A stretch of DNA of 64,000 nucleotides from Vibrio chagasii. GTDB taxonomy: Bacteria > Pseudomonadota > Gammaproteobacteria > Enterobacterales > Vibrionaceae. Below are positions 18,046 through 28,373 of this stretch, piece after piece. The DNA lies in contig NZ_MSCI01000001.1 of assembly GCF_002954585.1 (NCBI RefSeq), forward strand, positions 682,001 to 746,000, written 5' to 3'. Each line of letters opens with the position of its first letter. Within the stretch, counting starts at the first letter, position 1. A program made the position numbers and the translations under genes. The notes under the pieces were generated by a model. It did no database searches and was not told the DNA's origin. It was given only the letters and a program-made list of their open reading frames with translations.

Positions 18046-19728
18046 ATGTCAGCAAACCTTGCTCAATACACACCACTGCGCACGTTAAACCAAACGGCGA
18101 ATCAAGACTTATCGCTACCAGAGCGTTTTACATTCCCGTATTACTATACTCCGCACCCATTGTGTGAAATAGCGATGCAGCAGCTTCAACAGTCACTGCT
18201 TGACTGTGGTGCGGATGAAACGTCACAAGGTAATCTCTATGCCGTTCTTCTGGTTCAACATCCTCGAACTCAAGAATTGGGCTACCTTTCTGCATTTTCA
18301 GGTTTACAACTCGATTCGTCGTTAGAGTCTCAACTATCGAGCTTGAGCTTTGTTCCATCTGCATTTAATAAACAGCAGTTTGAAAACCAAAACACAGACC
18401 GTTTAACTCAACAAGCGACTCTAGCTGACGACATTGCTAACCTAGAGCACACTCATAACTTAGATGAACTGACATCAACGCTGAGCGAACTTAAAAACGA
18501 CGCGACCAAAGCAATAGAAGCCTTTCAGCTCACCATGGCTGCCAACAAAGCACAGCGCAATGAACTGAGAGAGCAAGCTAACCAAGAGAAAGCACTCGGC
18601 AATCTAGAGTCTGCGGCCAACCTACTTAAGCAGTTAGGTAATCAAAGCAGCCAAGAGAAGCGAGACCTCAAAGCACTTCGTATCGAGTGGAAACAGAAGA
18701 TCGCTGAAAAGCAATCACAAGTAGACGCTATCGAAAGCGAGCTTAAAAGCCGTAAGAACGACTACAAGGCAATTTCTGCAGAATTAGAAACACAGCGCTT
18801 GTCTCACTATCGTTTTCTCAACCGAGCCGCAGAGTCAAAGAGCTTGCTTGAATTGTTGGATGGTAAAGACGCGCTTGAAGGCTCTGGTGACTGCTGCCTA
18901 CCTAAATTGCTTAACTTTGCCTTTGAACACGGCTTTACACCGTTAGCTTTAGCCGAGTTTTGGTGGGGACTACTACCAATAGATATTATTCGACAACACG
19001 GAAACCTCTACCCGGTTTGCCAAAGTAAGAGCTTTGAGATCCTTGAGCATCAACTCAGTGGCATTGAGCTAGAAGATAATCCGCTTATCGTAAATCCTGC
19101 GGTCGGCAAGTCGTTTGATATTGTTTATGAAGACCAAGAGATCGTGGTCGTAAACAAGCCCGAAGAGTTCTTGTCGGTTCCGGGCAAGTTCATCGAAGAC
19201 TCAGTATATACGCGTATCAAAGCACGCTATCCAGATGCAACAGGCCCTTTGATTATCCATAGGTTGGATATGTCGACGTCTGGCTTGTTGATCTTGGCGC
19301 TCACAGCCGAGTCCAACAAGCACATCCAAAAGCAATTCATTGATAGAACGGTCGAAAAGCGTTACACAGCTCTGCTTGATGGTGAAATCCACGGTGATTC
19401 TGGCGATATTAGTTTGCCGTTACGCGGCGACATCACCGACAGACCAAGACAGCTCGTTTGTCATGAACATGGGCGCAACGCAGAAACGCACTGGCAAGCG
19501 GTCAGCACTAATAATGGCAAAACCAAGGTGCACTTGTATCCTAAAACAGGCCGTACCCACCAGCTCCGCGTACACTGCGCTCATCCACAAGGACTTGGCG
19601 TACCGATTCGTGGTGATGACCTATATGGCTATAAGCGCGAACGACTGCACCTTCATGCGGGCTACCTCAAACTGATTCACCCAACAACCGGTGAATGGAT
19701 GGAGTTTGAAGTGCCTTCTAAGTTCTAA
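18046..19728 (+). CDS. RluA-family pseudouridine synthase with long N-terminal extension
   Basis: A 560-residue protein. The last 210 or so residues are a standard RluA/RsuA-type pseudouridine synthase: DIVYEDQEIVVVNKPEEFLSVPG, catalytic HRLDMSTSGLLILALT with the nucleophilic Asp near 407, and PKTGRTHQLRVHCAHPQGLG. The first 340 residues are unusual: a conserved globular start, then a strongly charged predicted coiled coil (about 120-260, rich in Glu, Lys, Gln, Leu) and a further segment (CCLPKLLNFAFEHGFTPLALAEFWWG). Ordinary RluA is about 220 residues. The target RNA is unknown. I chose ATG at 18046 over a TTG nine bases earlier; neither has a clear ribosome site. Confidence 0.82.
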   Translation: MSANLAQYTPLRTLNQTANQDLSLPERFTFPYYYTPHPLCEIAMQQLQQSLLDCGADETSQGNLYAVLLVQHPRTQELGYLSAFSGLQLDSSLESQLSSLSFVPSAFNKQQFENQNTDRLTQQATLADDIANLEHTHNLDELTSTLSELKNDATKAIEAFQLTMAANKAQRNELREQANQEKALGNLESAANLLKQLGNQSSQEKRDLKALRIEWKQKIAEKQSQVDAIESELKSRKNDYKAISAELETQRLSHYRFLNRAAESKSLLELLDGKDALEGSGDCCLPKLLNFAFEHGFTPLALAEFWWGLLPIDIIRQHGNLYPVCQSKSFEILEHQLSGIELEDNPLIVNPAVGKSFDIVYEDQEIVVVNKPEEFLSVPGKFIEDSVYTRIKARYPDATGPLIIHRLDMSTSGLLILALTAESNKHIQKQFIDRTVEKRYTALLDGEIHGDSGDISLPLRGDITDRPRQLVCHEHGRNAETHWQAVSTNNGKTKVHLYPKTGRTHQLRVHCAHPQGLGVPIRGDDLYGYKRERLHLHAGYLKLIHPTTGEWMEFEVPSKF

Positions 19729-19769
19729 ATCGACTCGTTCTCACACAAAACTAAATCAGTAAAACGAAT

Positions 19770-19805
19770 CAGGGCTCTATATCAAATCGAGATATAAAGC
19801 CCTGA
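19770..19805. terminator. terminator-like hairpin between convergent genes
   Basis: CAGGGCTCTATATC and GATATAAAGCCCTG pair with one mismatch around AAATCGA. There is no long T run, so it is called only moderately. It separates the rluA-like gene from the YkgJ-like gene. Confidence 0.5.
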
Positions 19806-19863
19806 CTTACAAAAAATCGTGTATTGGTATTAATAATATGGATCAACCGGTTGCTAACACAAG

Positions 19864-20157
19864 CTAACCCATCACCTCTTTACGCTGATCGACACACTCA
19901 AAAGAGCCCATTTCGAACTCACGGCAGATCCATGGTCGGTTTTCATAGATAGTGCACATCAGTGTTTCCCTATCTACCGCTGAACACCAACCATCATCTA
20001 AACGTTTCATGGTTTCACCGCCCCACTCATCGTAAGCAATATGCTCTTCTGGGACACCGGTATCTGTGATGATCATAACCTCTAAACGACAACAGCATGC
20101 CTGGCAATTGGCGCAAGTTACTTCAGGTTCGGTGATGTTCTTTATCTCTATGGTCAT
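19864..20157 (-). CDS. YkgJ-type zinc/iron-chelating cysteine-cluster protein
   Basis: A 97-residue protein of the YkgJ/UPF0153 group. The defining cysteines are present: CANCQACCCRLE near residue 15, then a middle Cys in DGWCSAVDRETLMCTIYENRPWICREFEMG. Such proteins bind iron or zinc through eight conserved Cys; their role is not established. Start at ATG 20157. It stands alone, convergent with the pseudouridine synthase gene. Confidence 0.8.
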   Translation of the reverse strand: MTIEIKNITEPEVTCANCQACCCRLEVMIITDTGVPEEHIAYDEWGGETMKRLDDGWCSAVDRETLMCTIYENRPWICREFEMGSFECVDQRKEVMG

Positions 20158-20257
20158 AAGTAACTACACTGCTAAATTTTGCGTATAGTAATCGAAACCA
20201 TCAGCGACTGCTAATAAAGAACGTTATTCACCTCGCTTTGTCCAGTTCTAAAACAAC

Positions 20258-20294
20258 AAAAGGCGCTGTGATCAAATCACAGCGCCCTTTCATT
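20258..20294 (-). terminator. terminator downstream of dacA-type gene
   Basis: AAAGGCGCTGTGAT and ATCACAGCGCCCTTT pair with a single bulged C around a 3-base loop, 28 bases past the stop at 20322, with A/T runs outside. Confidence 0.8.
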
Positions 20295-20321
20295 TTACTT
20301 TTCGTTCTGGTGTCAGTTCAC

Positions 20322-21506
20322 TTAGAACAGACTTGAGAAGAACAATTTAATGTAGTCCATCAAACGTTTGAACAAGCCACCCTGCTCAACCGATTCAAGT
20401 GCGATCAAAGGCTGAGTTTGAACATCTTCACCATCAACCGTGTAATGAACGACACCTAAAGTTTGACCTTCTGTAATCGGCGCTTTGAGTTCCGAGTTTA
20501 ATTCGATAGATGCGGTTAGCTTTTTGCTGTCTGACTTAGGTAGCGTGATAAACGTGTCTTCTGCAACTCCAAGCTTCAAAGTGTCTTGGTCGCCAAACCA
20601 CACTTTCTCTTCAACCACTTGGTCGCCGCCTTGGTGGACATTAAGCGTATCGAAGAATCGGAAGCCGTAACTTAAAAGCTGCTTACTGTCTGACTCACGA
20701 CTTTTAACACTTGATGCGCCCATCACCACTGCAATAAGTCTCATTTCACCTTGTGTTGCCGAGCTCGCTAAGCTGTAGCCCGCACCCGAGGTGTAACCCG
20801 TCTTCATGCCATCAACGGTTAAGCTTCTGTCACGGAGCAAGCCATTGCGGTTGTGTTGCGTGATGCCGTTGTAACTGAAAGAACGCTCACTGTATAAGCC
20901 ATATACATCTGGAAGATCTTTAATGATCGCTCGGCCAAGCATTGCGATATCGTAAGGCGTTGAATATAAGTCGTCTGCGTCTAAACCATGCGCATTAGCA
21001 AAGTGAGTGTTTTCCAATTTAAGCGAAGCAGCCCAAGAGTTCATCAAATCAACAAAGGCATCTTGAGAACCAGCTACATGCTCTGCGATCGCAACACTGG
21101 CATCGTTACCCGATTGAATAATCAAACCTCGGTATAGATCCATCATCGCGACGTCGGTATTTACTTCAATGAACATTTTTGAAGAGTCAGGAAAATTCTT
21201 TGCCCAAGCGTTTTCACTAATTCTGACTTTATCATCTGCAGAGATGTTGCCTCGTTTCATCTCCTGACCTGCCACGTAGCTGGTCATCAGTTTGGTCAAG
21301 CTTGCTGGGTTCAACTTGGTATGCGCATTTTTTTCTACGAGCACATCACCAGAATTAAAGTCGATTAACACATACCCTTTCGCGCCCAAACTTGGCGGAG
21401 CCGGTACTATAGAAGGTGCTGCGATAGCTGCCGTGCTAACCATCGCTGCGTTACTTACAATGAATATACTTAATAAAGGGAGAGAGTATTTGGAGAACAG
21501 TTTCAT
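20322..21506 (-). CDS. dacA: D-alanyl-D-alanine carboxypeptidase, PBP5/6 family
   Basis: A 394-residue low-molecular-weight penicillin-binding protein. It has a signal peptide (LPLLSIFIVSNAAMVSTAAIA), catalytic SLTKLMT (SxxK, near 70), SGN in IQSGNDASVA, and KTGYTSGAGYS (KTG triad), followed by the C-terminal PBP5_C beta domain and an amphipathic tail (KRLMDYIKLFFSSLF) that attaches to the periplasmic face of the inner membrane. It trims the terminal D-Ala of peptidoglycan pentapeptides. Order and length match DacA/DacC; which paralogue it is cannot be settled here. Confidence 0.92.
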   Translation of the reverse strand: MKLFSKYSLPLLSIFIVSNAAMVSTAAIAAPSIVPAPPSLGAKGYVLIDFNSGDVLVEKNAHTKLNPASLTKLMTSYVAGQEMKRGNISADDKVRISENAWAKNFPDSSKMFIEVNTDVAMMDLYRGLIIQSGNDASVAIAEHVAGSQDAFVDLMNSWAASLKLENTHFANAHGLDADDLYSTPYDIAMLGRAIIKDLPDVYGLYSERSFSYNGITQHNRNGLLRDRSLTVDGMKTGYTSGAGYSLASSATQGEMRLIAVVMGASSVKSRESDSKQLLSYGFRFFDTLNVHQGGDQVVEEKVWFGDQDTLKLGVAEDTFITLPKSDSKKLTASIELNSELKAPITEGQTLGVVHYTVDGEDVQTQPLIALESVEQGGLFKRLMDYIKLFFSSLF

Positions 21507-21692
21507 TGAATTAAACCTAAGTTAACGTTTTGACCAGTATAGACAAATGCTAGCAAAAGAAGCGCGAACTTTACGTTGCTTTACGCAAATGTACCTTTAG
21601 TTACAAATAAAAAAGTATATTCTGCGATCTGTTCATTTTTCCGACCGTTAATATTGACCAAACAAATACTCTCCCCACTTAGTATTTGCTAC

Positions 21693-22263
21693 TTATCTCT
21701 CTGGCATTTGTCTAAATAGCATCTCCACAAAACCAGAAATTCGCTCTTTGCTCTCACTTGCTTCAAGGTCAGCCTGAATACCCGTTTGTGCTAGCGCTCG
21801 CCACTGGATCACCTGAGAATTTTCGCACTGAAAACACGATGTACAGAGAACCTTTTTCGGCGAGTTTGCCCTTTCCATCATAGAATGGAACACCTGTAGA
21901 GAGCTGAACCGCATCGAAAATGGAGTTGTCATTAAGCTCTGACTCTTCGGCTAGGCCAAAGCCAACCACCACGTCACCAACATCCCCACCTTGCTCTAAG
22001 CGGTACCCCTTTTCAGTTAACTGCTCTTCAATTGCATCACGTACCATGTCAGTCACGACGGTTTCATTGTATTTCTTAGAGAGGTATACCTGTTCTGATT
22101 GCGGGTGCCACGAATAAGTCGTGACGCCATTTTTCATAAACTCGAAGTCACCGCTAGTAACGACACCATAATCATGCACAGGCAGTTGCTCTTGGGTCGT
22201 ACATGCCGTCAGCCCAATGCTTATCAAGGTCACAAGCACAGCAGTCTTTATTTTTTTTTGCAC
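21693..22263 (-). pseudogene. DUF4136-type lipoprotein gene broken by a frameshift
   Basis: The upstream frame (22263 to 21769) encodes a lipoprotein signal (LVTLISIGLTAC) and most of a DUF4136-like domain, then runs into unrelated residues and a stop. The natural C-terminal sequence (QVIQWRALAQTGIQADLEAS ... RQMPER) continues in the next frame to 21693. Removing one A from the AAAA run at 21820-21823 joins them as SVRNSQVIQWRALAQ, in the family pattern. The start is also odd: GTG at 22263 lacks a ribosome site, while an ATG at 22282 would be in frame only if the nine-A run at 22251-22259 were one base shorter. Both faults are in homopolymers, so sequencing error is as likely as real decay. 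Confidence 0.7.
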
Positions 22264-22422
22264 AAATGGATCGTTTTATCATGGTTAGAGCCTTTACCTA
22301 TATATCAATAACTATCAATTGAACCACCAACATAAACGGTAATTATGTTAGGCAAAAATGCATTAAACGTTTGCGTAATCGCTAACCTTCACTTCTACCT
22401 ATTTTGGGGGTTTAATCACAAA

Positions 22423-22449
22423 AACGGAGTTGGTATAGTCTACCCCGTT
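22423..22449 (+). repeat. nested inverted repeat in leader of the small membrane protein gene
   Basis: AACGG-(AGTT)-GGTA-TAGTC-TACC-CCGTT forms a two-part stem with a 4-base bulge and 5-base loop, about 100 bases before the ATG at 22551. A second small hairpin (CCGA/TCGG, 22515-22529) follows. Function unknown. Confidence 0.4.
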
Positions 22450-22550
22450 AAACATAACCAGACCATTCGAGGCACGGAGCTTCCTCAATCATCTCATGAA
22501 GAGAAGAATTGGTACCGACAAAGTATCGGCAAATTTAAGAGGGTCAAACA

Positions 22551-22805
22551 ATGGAATTCAATATGGTTGAGATTTTAGGTTACGCTGCGTCTATTATGGT
22601 CGCAATTTCATTAACAATGAAAGATATCGTTCGCCTGCGTGTCCTTAACTTTATTGGCTGTGCACTCTTCACAGCATACGGCGTTATGATTGACGCTTGG
22701 CCAGTGGTAGCAACCAACGGCTTCATCGCATGTGTAAACATCTACTTCCTTGCAAAAATGCAAAAGGAAAAAAAAGCGGAAGCGATGAAAGAAGCAAAAG
22801 CTTAA
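22551..22805 (+). CDS. small YgjV/SemiSWEET-like membrane protein
   Basis: An 84-residue protein with three hydrophobic segments (ILGYAASIMVAISLTM, RVLNFIGCALFTAYGVMI, WPVVATNGFIACVNIYFLAK) and a charged tail rich in Lys, Glu and Ala. The three-helix form with a Pro between helices resembles a single PQ-loop unit as in SemiSWEET, and the sequence recalls one half of YgjV-type inner-membrane proteins. The substrate is unknown. The ATG at 22551 has GAGGGT seven bases upstream; an ATG at 22563 is the alternative. It is followed by a strong terminator. Confidence 0.7.
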   Translation: MEFNMVEILGYAASIMVAISLTMKDIVRLRVLNFIGCALFTAYGVMIDAWPVVATNGFIACVNIYFLAKMQKEKKAEAMKEAKA

Positions 22806-22835
22806 TTTAGCGACTAGCGATTTCAAACTATTCTG

Positions 22836-22872
22836 AAAAAGCCCGAATAGAGCGATCTATTTGGGCTTTTTT
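22836..22872 (+). terminator. terminator after the small membrane protein gene
   Basis: AAAAAGCCCGAATAG pairs with CTATTTGGGCTTTTT (one G-T pair) around a 6-base loop, ending in a T run. Confidence 0.88.
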
Positions 22873-22967
22873 ATATCTGTTATTCCTCTACACGCTCACT
22901 ACCTTCTACTTTCTCAACGTTCGGACATAGCAGGCGTAAAACATAGCAAGACCATGAATAAATAAAC

Positions 22968-22997
22968 AAACGCCGAACAGGATTGAGTTCGGCGTTT
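22968..22997 (-). terminator. terminator downstream of the chitinase gene
   Basis: AAACGCCGAAC and GTTCGGCGTTT form a perfect 11-bp stem with an 8-base loop, 70 bases past the chitinase stop. Confidence 0.72.
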
Positions 22998-23067
22998 GAC
23001 TCTACGTTAAGTGGTTTGTTTAAAGAGGCTGAGCTAGAAAGCTCTCACCTCTATCAACCAATCAATA

Positions 23068-26000
23068 CTATGAACACACTTTGGTCCAGCTACCGTCACT
23101 GCTCGGCTCAGAACTTGTCCACCAGTTAGCTTGGTAAATGCTGCCATTGTGAACCACTTGGTCACCCGTATTAGCATGGCTTGGATTACCGGCCCAGTCT
23201 TTCTGAGGCAGATCTGGGTACACTGTTAGGCCTGCGGTATCACAAGTGCCAGGGTTACCGCCACCGGAACTGATATCACCTAAAGGTAAATCAGGTTGCT
23301 CAAAGCTAAACGCATAATCAACACCACCTACGTTAACGGCATAGTTGGCAGGGCCTGAAATTGGTAAGTAATACACCATGTCCAGCTCATACACGCCACC
23401 AGCAGGCAGTTCTTTCCATGCAGGTAATGTGAAGGCTACGCGGTGCATAGTTCCGTCTAATCCACCGATGTTATCCGCACGAGTATGACCCGAAGCAATC
23501 ACAGTCAAACCACCACCAGATTGATCTTTCGCATTATCTGGCGCTGATACTGGAATGTCGAACTGGAACTCTGTACCACCAGGCAGTGCTTGACCCGTAT
23601 TGTTGGTAAACGTGATCTTAGGGTTAATTGGGTAGTTTTGGTCACCGACTTTGAAACCACCAACCGATACTGCGATGTCTAATGCTTCGGTAGGAATTGC
23701 ACCAGTCGCGACTTTGTTGCCATATGGCGTTGCCGACTTAAACTTATCGTAGATCGCTTTAGTCATTGTGTTACCCATGTGGAACTCACCGTTACCGCTG
23801 TTACACGCTTGCTCTGTGGTATCAACCGTTGTGCGGTTGCCACTTGCATCAAGTACATAACAGTTATAGTCGCCAGCCAGTTCCCAGAACATGATGCCGC
23901 CGATTTCTTTGTCGATAACGTAGTCCGCTTTCACGTTGATAGACTCTTTATCTTCCGTAGAAAGGAACACGCCTTTTTCAGCATTCCATAGCCAAGGTGC
24001 AACTGCCACGCTGTCGTAGTTACGCGTGTAAGTGCCTCTTAGAACATCTGTTGGATCGTTTACAGGATCAAGCTTGTAAGCATCCGCATAAGAACCCCAA
24101 ATGCCTTTCTCTAGGTTCTTCGCATGCCACATTGGGTTCGAACCTGCGCCCATTTCTTTTCCTTTAGGGTCGGTATCGTGCCACATGTTATCGATACCAA
24201 TCGCGCCGTGACCACAGTTGTTCTTCTCGCCTTCACCTGTACCAGCGGCACATTCAGATTGATTAGGCAGTGCAGCTCGGCCCCAAAGACCATTTTCACC
24301 ACCTGTTACACCCTGCCAACCACGCGTGTAGTAAGGCACACCGATGTTAATGCGACCAGCTGGCATTGAACCGCGGAAGTAATGGTAGGCCCAATCCGTG
24401 TTCAGGTAGCCAATACCACCATAAGCCGCCGTGTTGTATACGTTCCACTGTGCTAGCTCTGAATCTTTACCTGTATCGAACAAGGCAGCGTTATGGCCAA
24501 CGTGATCGTTCCAAGCACCGTGAAGGTCGTAAGACATGATGTTCACGTAATCAAGATATTGAGTGACATCGAATGTTTCCATACCGCGCAACAGGTAGCC
24601 AGAAGAAGGTGCCGCGATAGTTAACATGTAGTGATTGCCATCTTCAGCAGACGCCACATCAAGCTTCTCACGCAATACTTTCATCAGTACTTGGTATGAA
24701 GCCCATAGGTACTGTCGACGTGGTTCCATGAAGTCTTTGTCGTATGGGTTACCCGCACCAGCCATTGAAGTTGGATACTCGTAATCAATATCTAGACCAT
24801 CGAATTGATACTTACGCAGCATTTCAACCGCTGACGTCGCGAACGTTTCGATGCCTTGATGGTTGATTGAGCCATCAGCATTGGTCGTCATAGTGTAGAA
24901 ACCACCATCAGCGACACGGCTGCCGTCTGTGGCAAAGTGACCACCAGTCTCAGCCCAACCACCAATCGAGATTAATGTTTTAACACCGTGTTTTTTCTTG
25001 GCAGTTGCGAGCGCACCAAAGTGACCTTTAAAGCCTAATGCAGGGTCAACCTCTACTCCCGGCCACTCTTTACCGACAGCAGCATTATTTGGATCGTTTA
25101 CGTCACCAACGTTTACTTTGCCATCTGAACCGATGCTCACGAATGCGTAGTTAATGTGTGTAAGCTGTTCCCAAGGAATATCATTCACTAAGTAAGCCGC
25201 TTGTGGGTCGTCCCCTGCACGCCAGCTCGTGAAATAACCAATCACACGACGAGGGTGATCCGCGCCCATTTTCTCACGGCCTTCATCATCGTAAATGGTA
25301 CAGTAAGGAACATCGACACCTTGAGTTTGATACAAGCCATCAGGACGACATGTACTCACCGTTGGAACACCATTTACCTTTAAAGAAGCCAAGGCTGAAT
25401 CCGTTGTCGCACCTTGATCGTCGGTTGCTTTAGCGTAAACAGCTAGAGTACCTGCTTGAGTGGTTGTGTAGTCAAGCGTATACGGGCTTGTCGCAGCCGT
25501 ACCAACTAAAGAACCTGCCACATAAAAATCTACTTTATCAACCGTACCATCACTGTCTGCAGCCGTTGCCGTGAGTGTTACCACGCCACCTACATCTACA
25601 GAAGCCGCTGAAAGTCCAACTGATACCGTTGGCGCTTCATTGCCAGGTTGCAGTGAATCAACAGAAACAGATACCGCACTTGCGACACTAGCTGCACCTT
25701 CATTGTCTGTTGCTACAACAGAAACCTGATGGTTGCCAGACGTTGCAGCCCAAGTCGCTTCAAATGGTGCTGCTGTTACTACTGCGATGGAAGTACCATC
25801 GACAAAAAACTCTACTGAAGCAACGCTACCATCAGCATCAAGTGCCGTAGCACTTAAGACGACATTATCGCCCTCAACGATCACATCTGACGCGGTAGGT
25901 GCTGTTAACGAAGCGGTTGGCGCTTCATTTGGCGTGCCACCATCTCCGCCGCCGCTACACACATCAATCTTTTTCCATTGTGCATAGTCACCTTCAAATT

Positions 26001-26214
26001 GGCTCGGGTTGTTGTTTTGATTCCAGTAATTCGCTGAGTATGCGCTGCCGTCATGTGAAACCTGATCACCACCGGTGTATACCGTGGCAGAATCCCACGC
26101 TTCTAACGTTGAACAATCAACAGCCGCGTAGCTATTGAACGCCATTAAGCATGACGCGGTGAGAGTACTGAGTGTAAAAACCTTCTTGGCCACTCTTCCT
26201 TGGTTTAGGTGCAT
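23068..26214 (-). CDS. secreted multidomain GH18 chitinase
   Basis: A 1048-residue secreted endochitinase. Order: signal peptide ([16 protein letters not shown], about 1-30); N-terminal CBM5/12 chitin-binding module (about 33-86, with [20 protein letters not shown] and WKK); two Ig-like/PKD-type repeats (about 95-190 and 195-282); GH18 barrel (about 305-840) with SIGGW and catalytic [12 protein letters not shown] near 473; a beta-rich C-terminal domain (about 860-985); and a second CBM5/12 (about 1000-1048). It cleaves beta-1,4 bonds of chitin outside the cell. The two chitin-binding modules at opposite ends suggest action on insoluble chitin. It is a single gene; no chitin-responsive operator was recognised. 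Confidence 0.92.
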   Translation of the reverse strand: MHLNQGRVAKKVFTLSTLTASCLMAFNSYAAVDCSTLEAWDSATVYTGGDQVSHDGSAYSANYWNQNNNPSQFEGDYAQWKKIDVCSGGGDGGTPNEAPTASLTAPTASDVIVEGDNVVLSATALDADGSVASVEFFVDGTSIAVVTAAPFEATWAATSGNHQVSVVATDNEGAASVASAVSVSVDSLQPGNEAPTVSVGLSAASVDVGGVVTLTATAADSDGTVDKVDFYVAGSLVGTAATSPYTLDYTTTQAGTLAVYAKATDDQGATTDSALASLKVNGVPTVSTCRPDGLYQTQGVDVPYCTIYDDEGREKMGADHPRRVIGYFTSWRAGDDPQAAYLVNDIPWEQLTHINYAFVSIGSDGKVNVGDVNDPNNAAVGKEWPGVEVDPALGFKGHFGALATAKKKHGVKTLISIGGWAETGGHFATDGSRVADGGFYTMTTNADGSINHQGIETFATSAVEMLRKYQFDGLDIDYEYPTSMAGAGNPYDKDFMEPRRQYLWASYQVLMKVLREKLDVASAEDGNHYMLTIAAPSSGYLLRGMETFDVTQYLDYVNIMSYDLHGAWNDHVGHNAALFDTGKDSELAQWNVYNTAAYGGIGYLNTDWAYHYFRGSMPAGRINIGVPYYTRGWQGVTGGENGLWGRAALPNQSECAAGTGEGEKNNCGHGAIGIDNMWHDTDPKGKEMGAGSNPMWHAKNLEKGIWGSYADAYKLDPVNDPTDVLRGTYTRNYDSVAVAPWLWNAEKGVFLSTEDKESINVKADYVIDKEIGGIMFWELAGDYNCYVLDASGNRTTVDTTEQACNSGNGEFHMGNTMTKAIYDKFKSATPYGNKVATGAIPTEALDIAVSVGGFKVGDQNYPINPKITFTNNTGQALPGGTEFQFDIPVSAPDNAKDQSGGGLTVIASGHTRADNIGGLDGTMHRVAFTLPAWKELPAGGVYELDMVYYLPISGPANYAVNVGGVDYAFSFEQPDLPLGDISSGGGNPGTCDTAGLTVYPDLPQKDWAGNPSHANTGDQVVHNGSIYQANWWTSSEPSSDGSWTKVCS

Positions 26215-26690
26215 GTTAGCTGTCCCTTAAGTTATTGTTTCAAGATGCTTAATTTAAGTGTCATATTTCTCACCACTTAAATCTCTTCGCAAAACAACTG
26301 TAGGTAACAGTGCCAATTTAACACCTAAAATATTCGGTATTTATAAAATGACTCGCATTAATTTGTTTATATCATGCAATGAGTCGACACTTATTTTGCA
26401 CGAACAACTAATATTAAATTTATTTCGGTACGCTAAAAAATATCGCCTAATTCACCTCATTAATTACAAAACTCTATTCATATCGACTTTATTCATTCGT
26501 TCTGAAATTTCGTCTTAAAACTAACCAAAAGGGAGTGATTTAGCCATAGAACCGATTTCTTTTCTAAATTCGCCCACTTTTTCTTAACAACTGTGATAGT
26601 ATCGCGGCTTTTTTTGACGAACCTCACATTTCCAATGCAAGTGTGGGAGAAATACATAGGCTTGAAAGAGCCAAATATAGCGAAGAAATA
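26215..26690. other. 476-base intergenic region between chitinase and BCCT genes
   Basis: An AT-rich divergent promoter region. I see no supported ORF, RNA or operator. The imperfect repeat CCTCACAT / AAGTGTGGG near 26620-26647 is too weak to call. Confidence 0.4.
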
Positions 26691-28277
26691 ATGTCCAACT
26701 TGACGCAAGTCGCCAACGAAAACATCAACGCAGAATCTACTTCTATTAACTTCACTAAAGCCCAATCTTTGGGTGAAAAACTGGAGCTTGGAAATCCAGT
26801 ATTTTGGCTAAGTGGGAGCTTTTTAACCCTCTTTGTCATTCTTGCCTTCACCAACACCTCGGTGTTGTCAGAACTTGTAAACATCGGTTTTAGTTACTCA
26901 ACTAAATGGTTCGGTGCTTTTTGGCAGGTTCTCTTACTACTCAACTTCATTATCGGCTTAGTACTTGCACTAGGACGCACTGGTCACGTTCGTTTGGGTA
27001 AACTTGCCCTTCCTGAAATGACCACCTTCAAATGGATGTCGATTGTCCTATGTACGCTGCTCGCAGGCGGTGGTGTATTTTGGGCAGCAGCAGAGCCTAT
27101 TGCTCACTTCGTTTCTGCTCCGCCTCTATACGGCAACGCTGATCCTCAAGAAATGGCGTTCAACGCCCTATCTCAGTCTTTCATGCACTGGGGCTTTCTG
27201 GCTTGGGCAATCTTAGGGGGCTTATCCTCTATCGTGCTGATGCACCTACACTACGATAAAGGCCTTCCTCTTAAACCTCGTACTCTGCTTTACCCATTAC
27301 TGGGCGACAAAGCGATTCATAGCTGGATCGGTAACGTAGTCGACGCGTGTAGCATTGTTGCTGTGGCGGCAGGTACTATCGGTCCAATTGGTTTCTTAGG
27401 TCTTCAAATCAGTTATGCGTTGAGTGAACTGTTTGGCATCTCAGACAGCTTTGCAACTCAGAGCATCGTTATTCTATTCGCCATCGCCATGTACACCCTA
27501 TCTGCATTGAGCGGCGTGAACAAAGGCATCCAACTGGTTAGCCGTTACAACATCATCTTGTCTGTATGCCTTATCGGCTACATCCTTCTTGTAGGTCCAA
27601 CAAGCTTCATCGTTGATGGCTACTTGCAAGGCATGGGTGAAATGATCGATAACTTCATCCCTATGGCGCTTTATCGCCAAGATACAGCGTGGCTTGGTGG
27701 CTGGACGGTATTCTTCTGGGGTTGGTTCTTAGGTTATGGCCCAATGATGGCAATCTTTATTGCTCGTATTTCACGCGGCAGAACGATTCGCCAAATGATC
27801 GTGTCTATTAGCATCGTTGCTCCACTGGTAACCTGCTTCTGGTTCAGCATCGTTGGTGGTAGCGGTTTAGCGTTTGAGTTAGAAAACCCTGGTGTGATTT
27901 CCAGTGCGTTTGAAGGCTTCAACCTTCCTGCAGTGTTACTGGCTATCACTGCGCAGCTGCCGTTTCCGACTCTGATTGCAATTCTGTTCCTTATCCTGAC
28001 CACCACGTTCATCGTAACAACGGGCGACTCAATGACCTACACCATCAGTGTAGTTATGACAGGTACCACAGAGCCAAACGCAGCGGTGCGTACCTTTTGG
28101 GGTATCATCATGGGTGCTGTAGCCATTGCCCTTATTTCAATGGGCTCTGGCGGTATTTCTGCTCTGCAGTCATTCATTGTGATTACCGCCGTTCCTGTGT
28201 CATTCATCTTACTGCCATGTCTATGGCATGCTCCTAAGATCGCGACACAGATGGCAAAAGAGCAAGGCATCGCTTAA
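26691..28277 (+). CDS. BCCT-family osmolyte transporter
   Basis: A 528-residue membrane protein of the betaine/choline/carnitine transporter family with about 12 helices. The family signature is clear: GWTVFFWGWFLGYGPMMAIF, followed by ISRGRTIRQMI, and the aromatic-box helix FWAAAEPIAHFVSAPP. Members import glycine betaine, choline, carnitine or DMSP with Na+ or H+. The exact substrate is not readable. I chose ATG at 26691 because the protein then has a normal hydrophilic N-terminus; the frame is open to 26643. A good terminator follows. Vibrios usually carry several such carriers for salt stress. Confidence 0.88.
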   Translation: MSNLTQVANENINAESTSINFTKAQSLGEKLELGNPVFWLSGSFLTLFVILAFTNTSVLSELVNIGFSYSTKWFGAFWQVLLLLNFIIGLVLALGRTGHVRLGKLALPEMTTFKWMSIVLCTLLAGGGVFWAAAEPIAHFVSAPPLYGNADPQEMAFNALSQSFMHWGFLAWAILGGLSSIVLMHLHYDKGLPLKPRTLLYPLLGDKAIHSWIGNVVDACSIVAVAAGTIGPIGFLGLQISYALSELFGISDSFATQSIVILFAIAMYTLSALSGVNKGIQLVSRYNIILSVCLIGYILLVGPTSFIVDGYLQGMGEMIDNFIPMALYRQDTAWLGGWTVFFWGWFLGYGPMMAIFIARISRGRTIRQMIVSISIVAPLVTCFWFSIVGGSGLAFELENPGVISSAFEGFNLPAVLLAITAQLPFPTLIAILFLILTTTFIVTTGDSMTYTISVVMTGTTEPNAAVRTFWGIIMGAVAIALISMGSGGISALQSFIVITAVPVSFILLPCLWHAPKIATQMAKEQGIA

Positions 28278-28317
28278 TCACAAAGCCGACTAACCTCGGT
28301 TTCGTGTTTCGAACAAA

Positions 28318-28350
28318 AAAGCCACTCAAGTGAATCACCTGAGTGGCTTT
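28318..28350 (+). terminator. terminator after the BCCT gene
   Basis: AAAGCCACTCAAGTG pairs with CACCTGAGTGGCTTT with small internal mismatch; T-rich sequence follows. It also lies just downstream of the convergent RidA gene. Confidence 0.8.
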
Positions 28351-28373
28351 GTTTTATCTATCTGTATGTCGGT

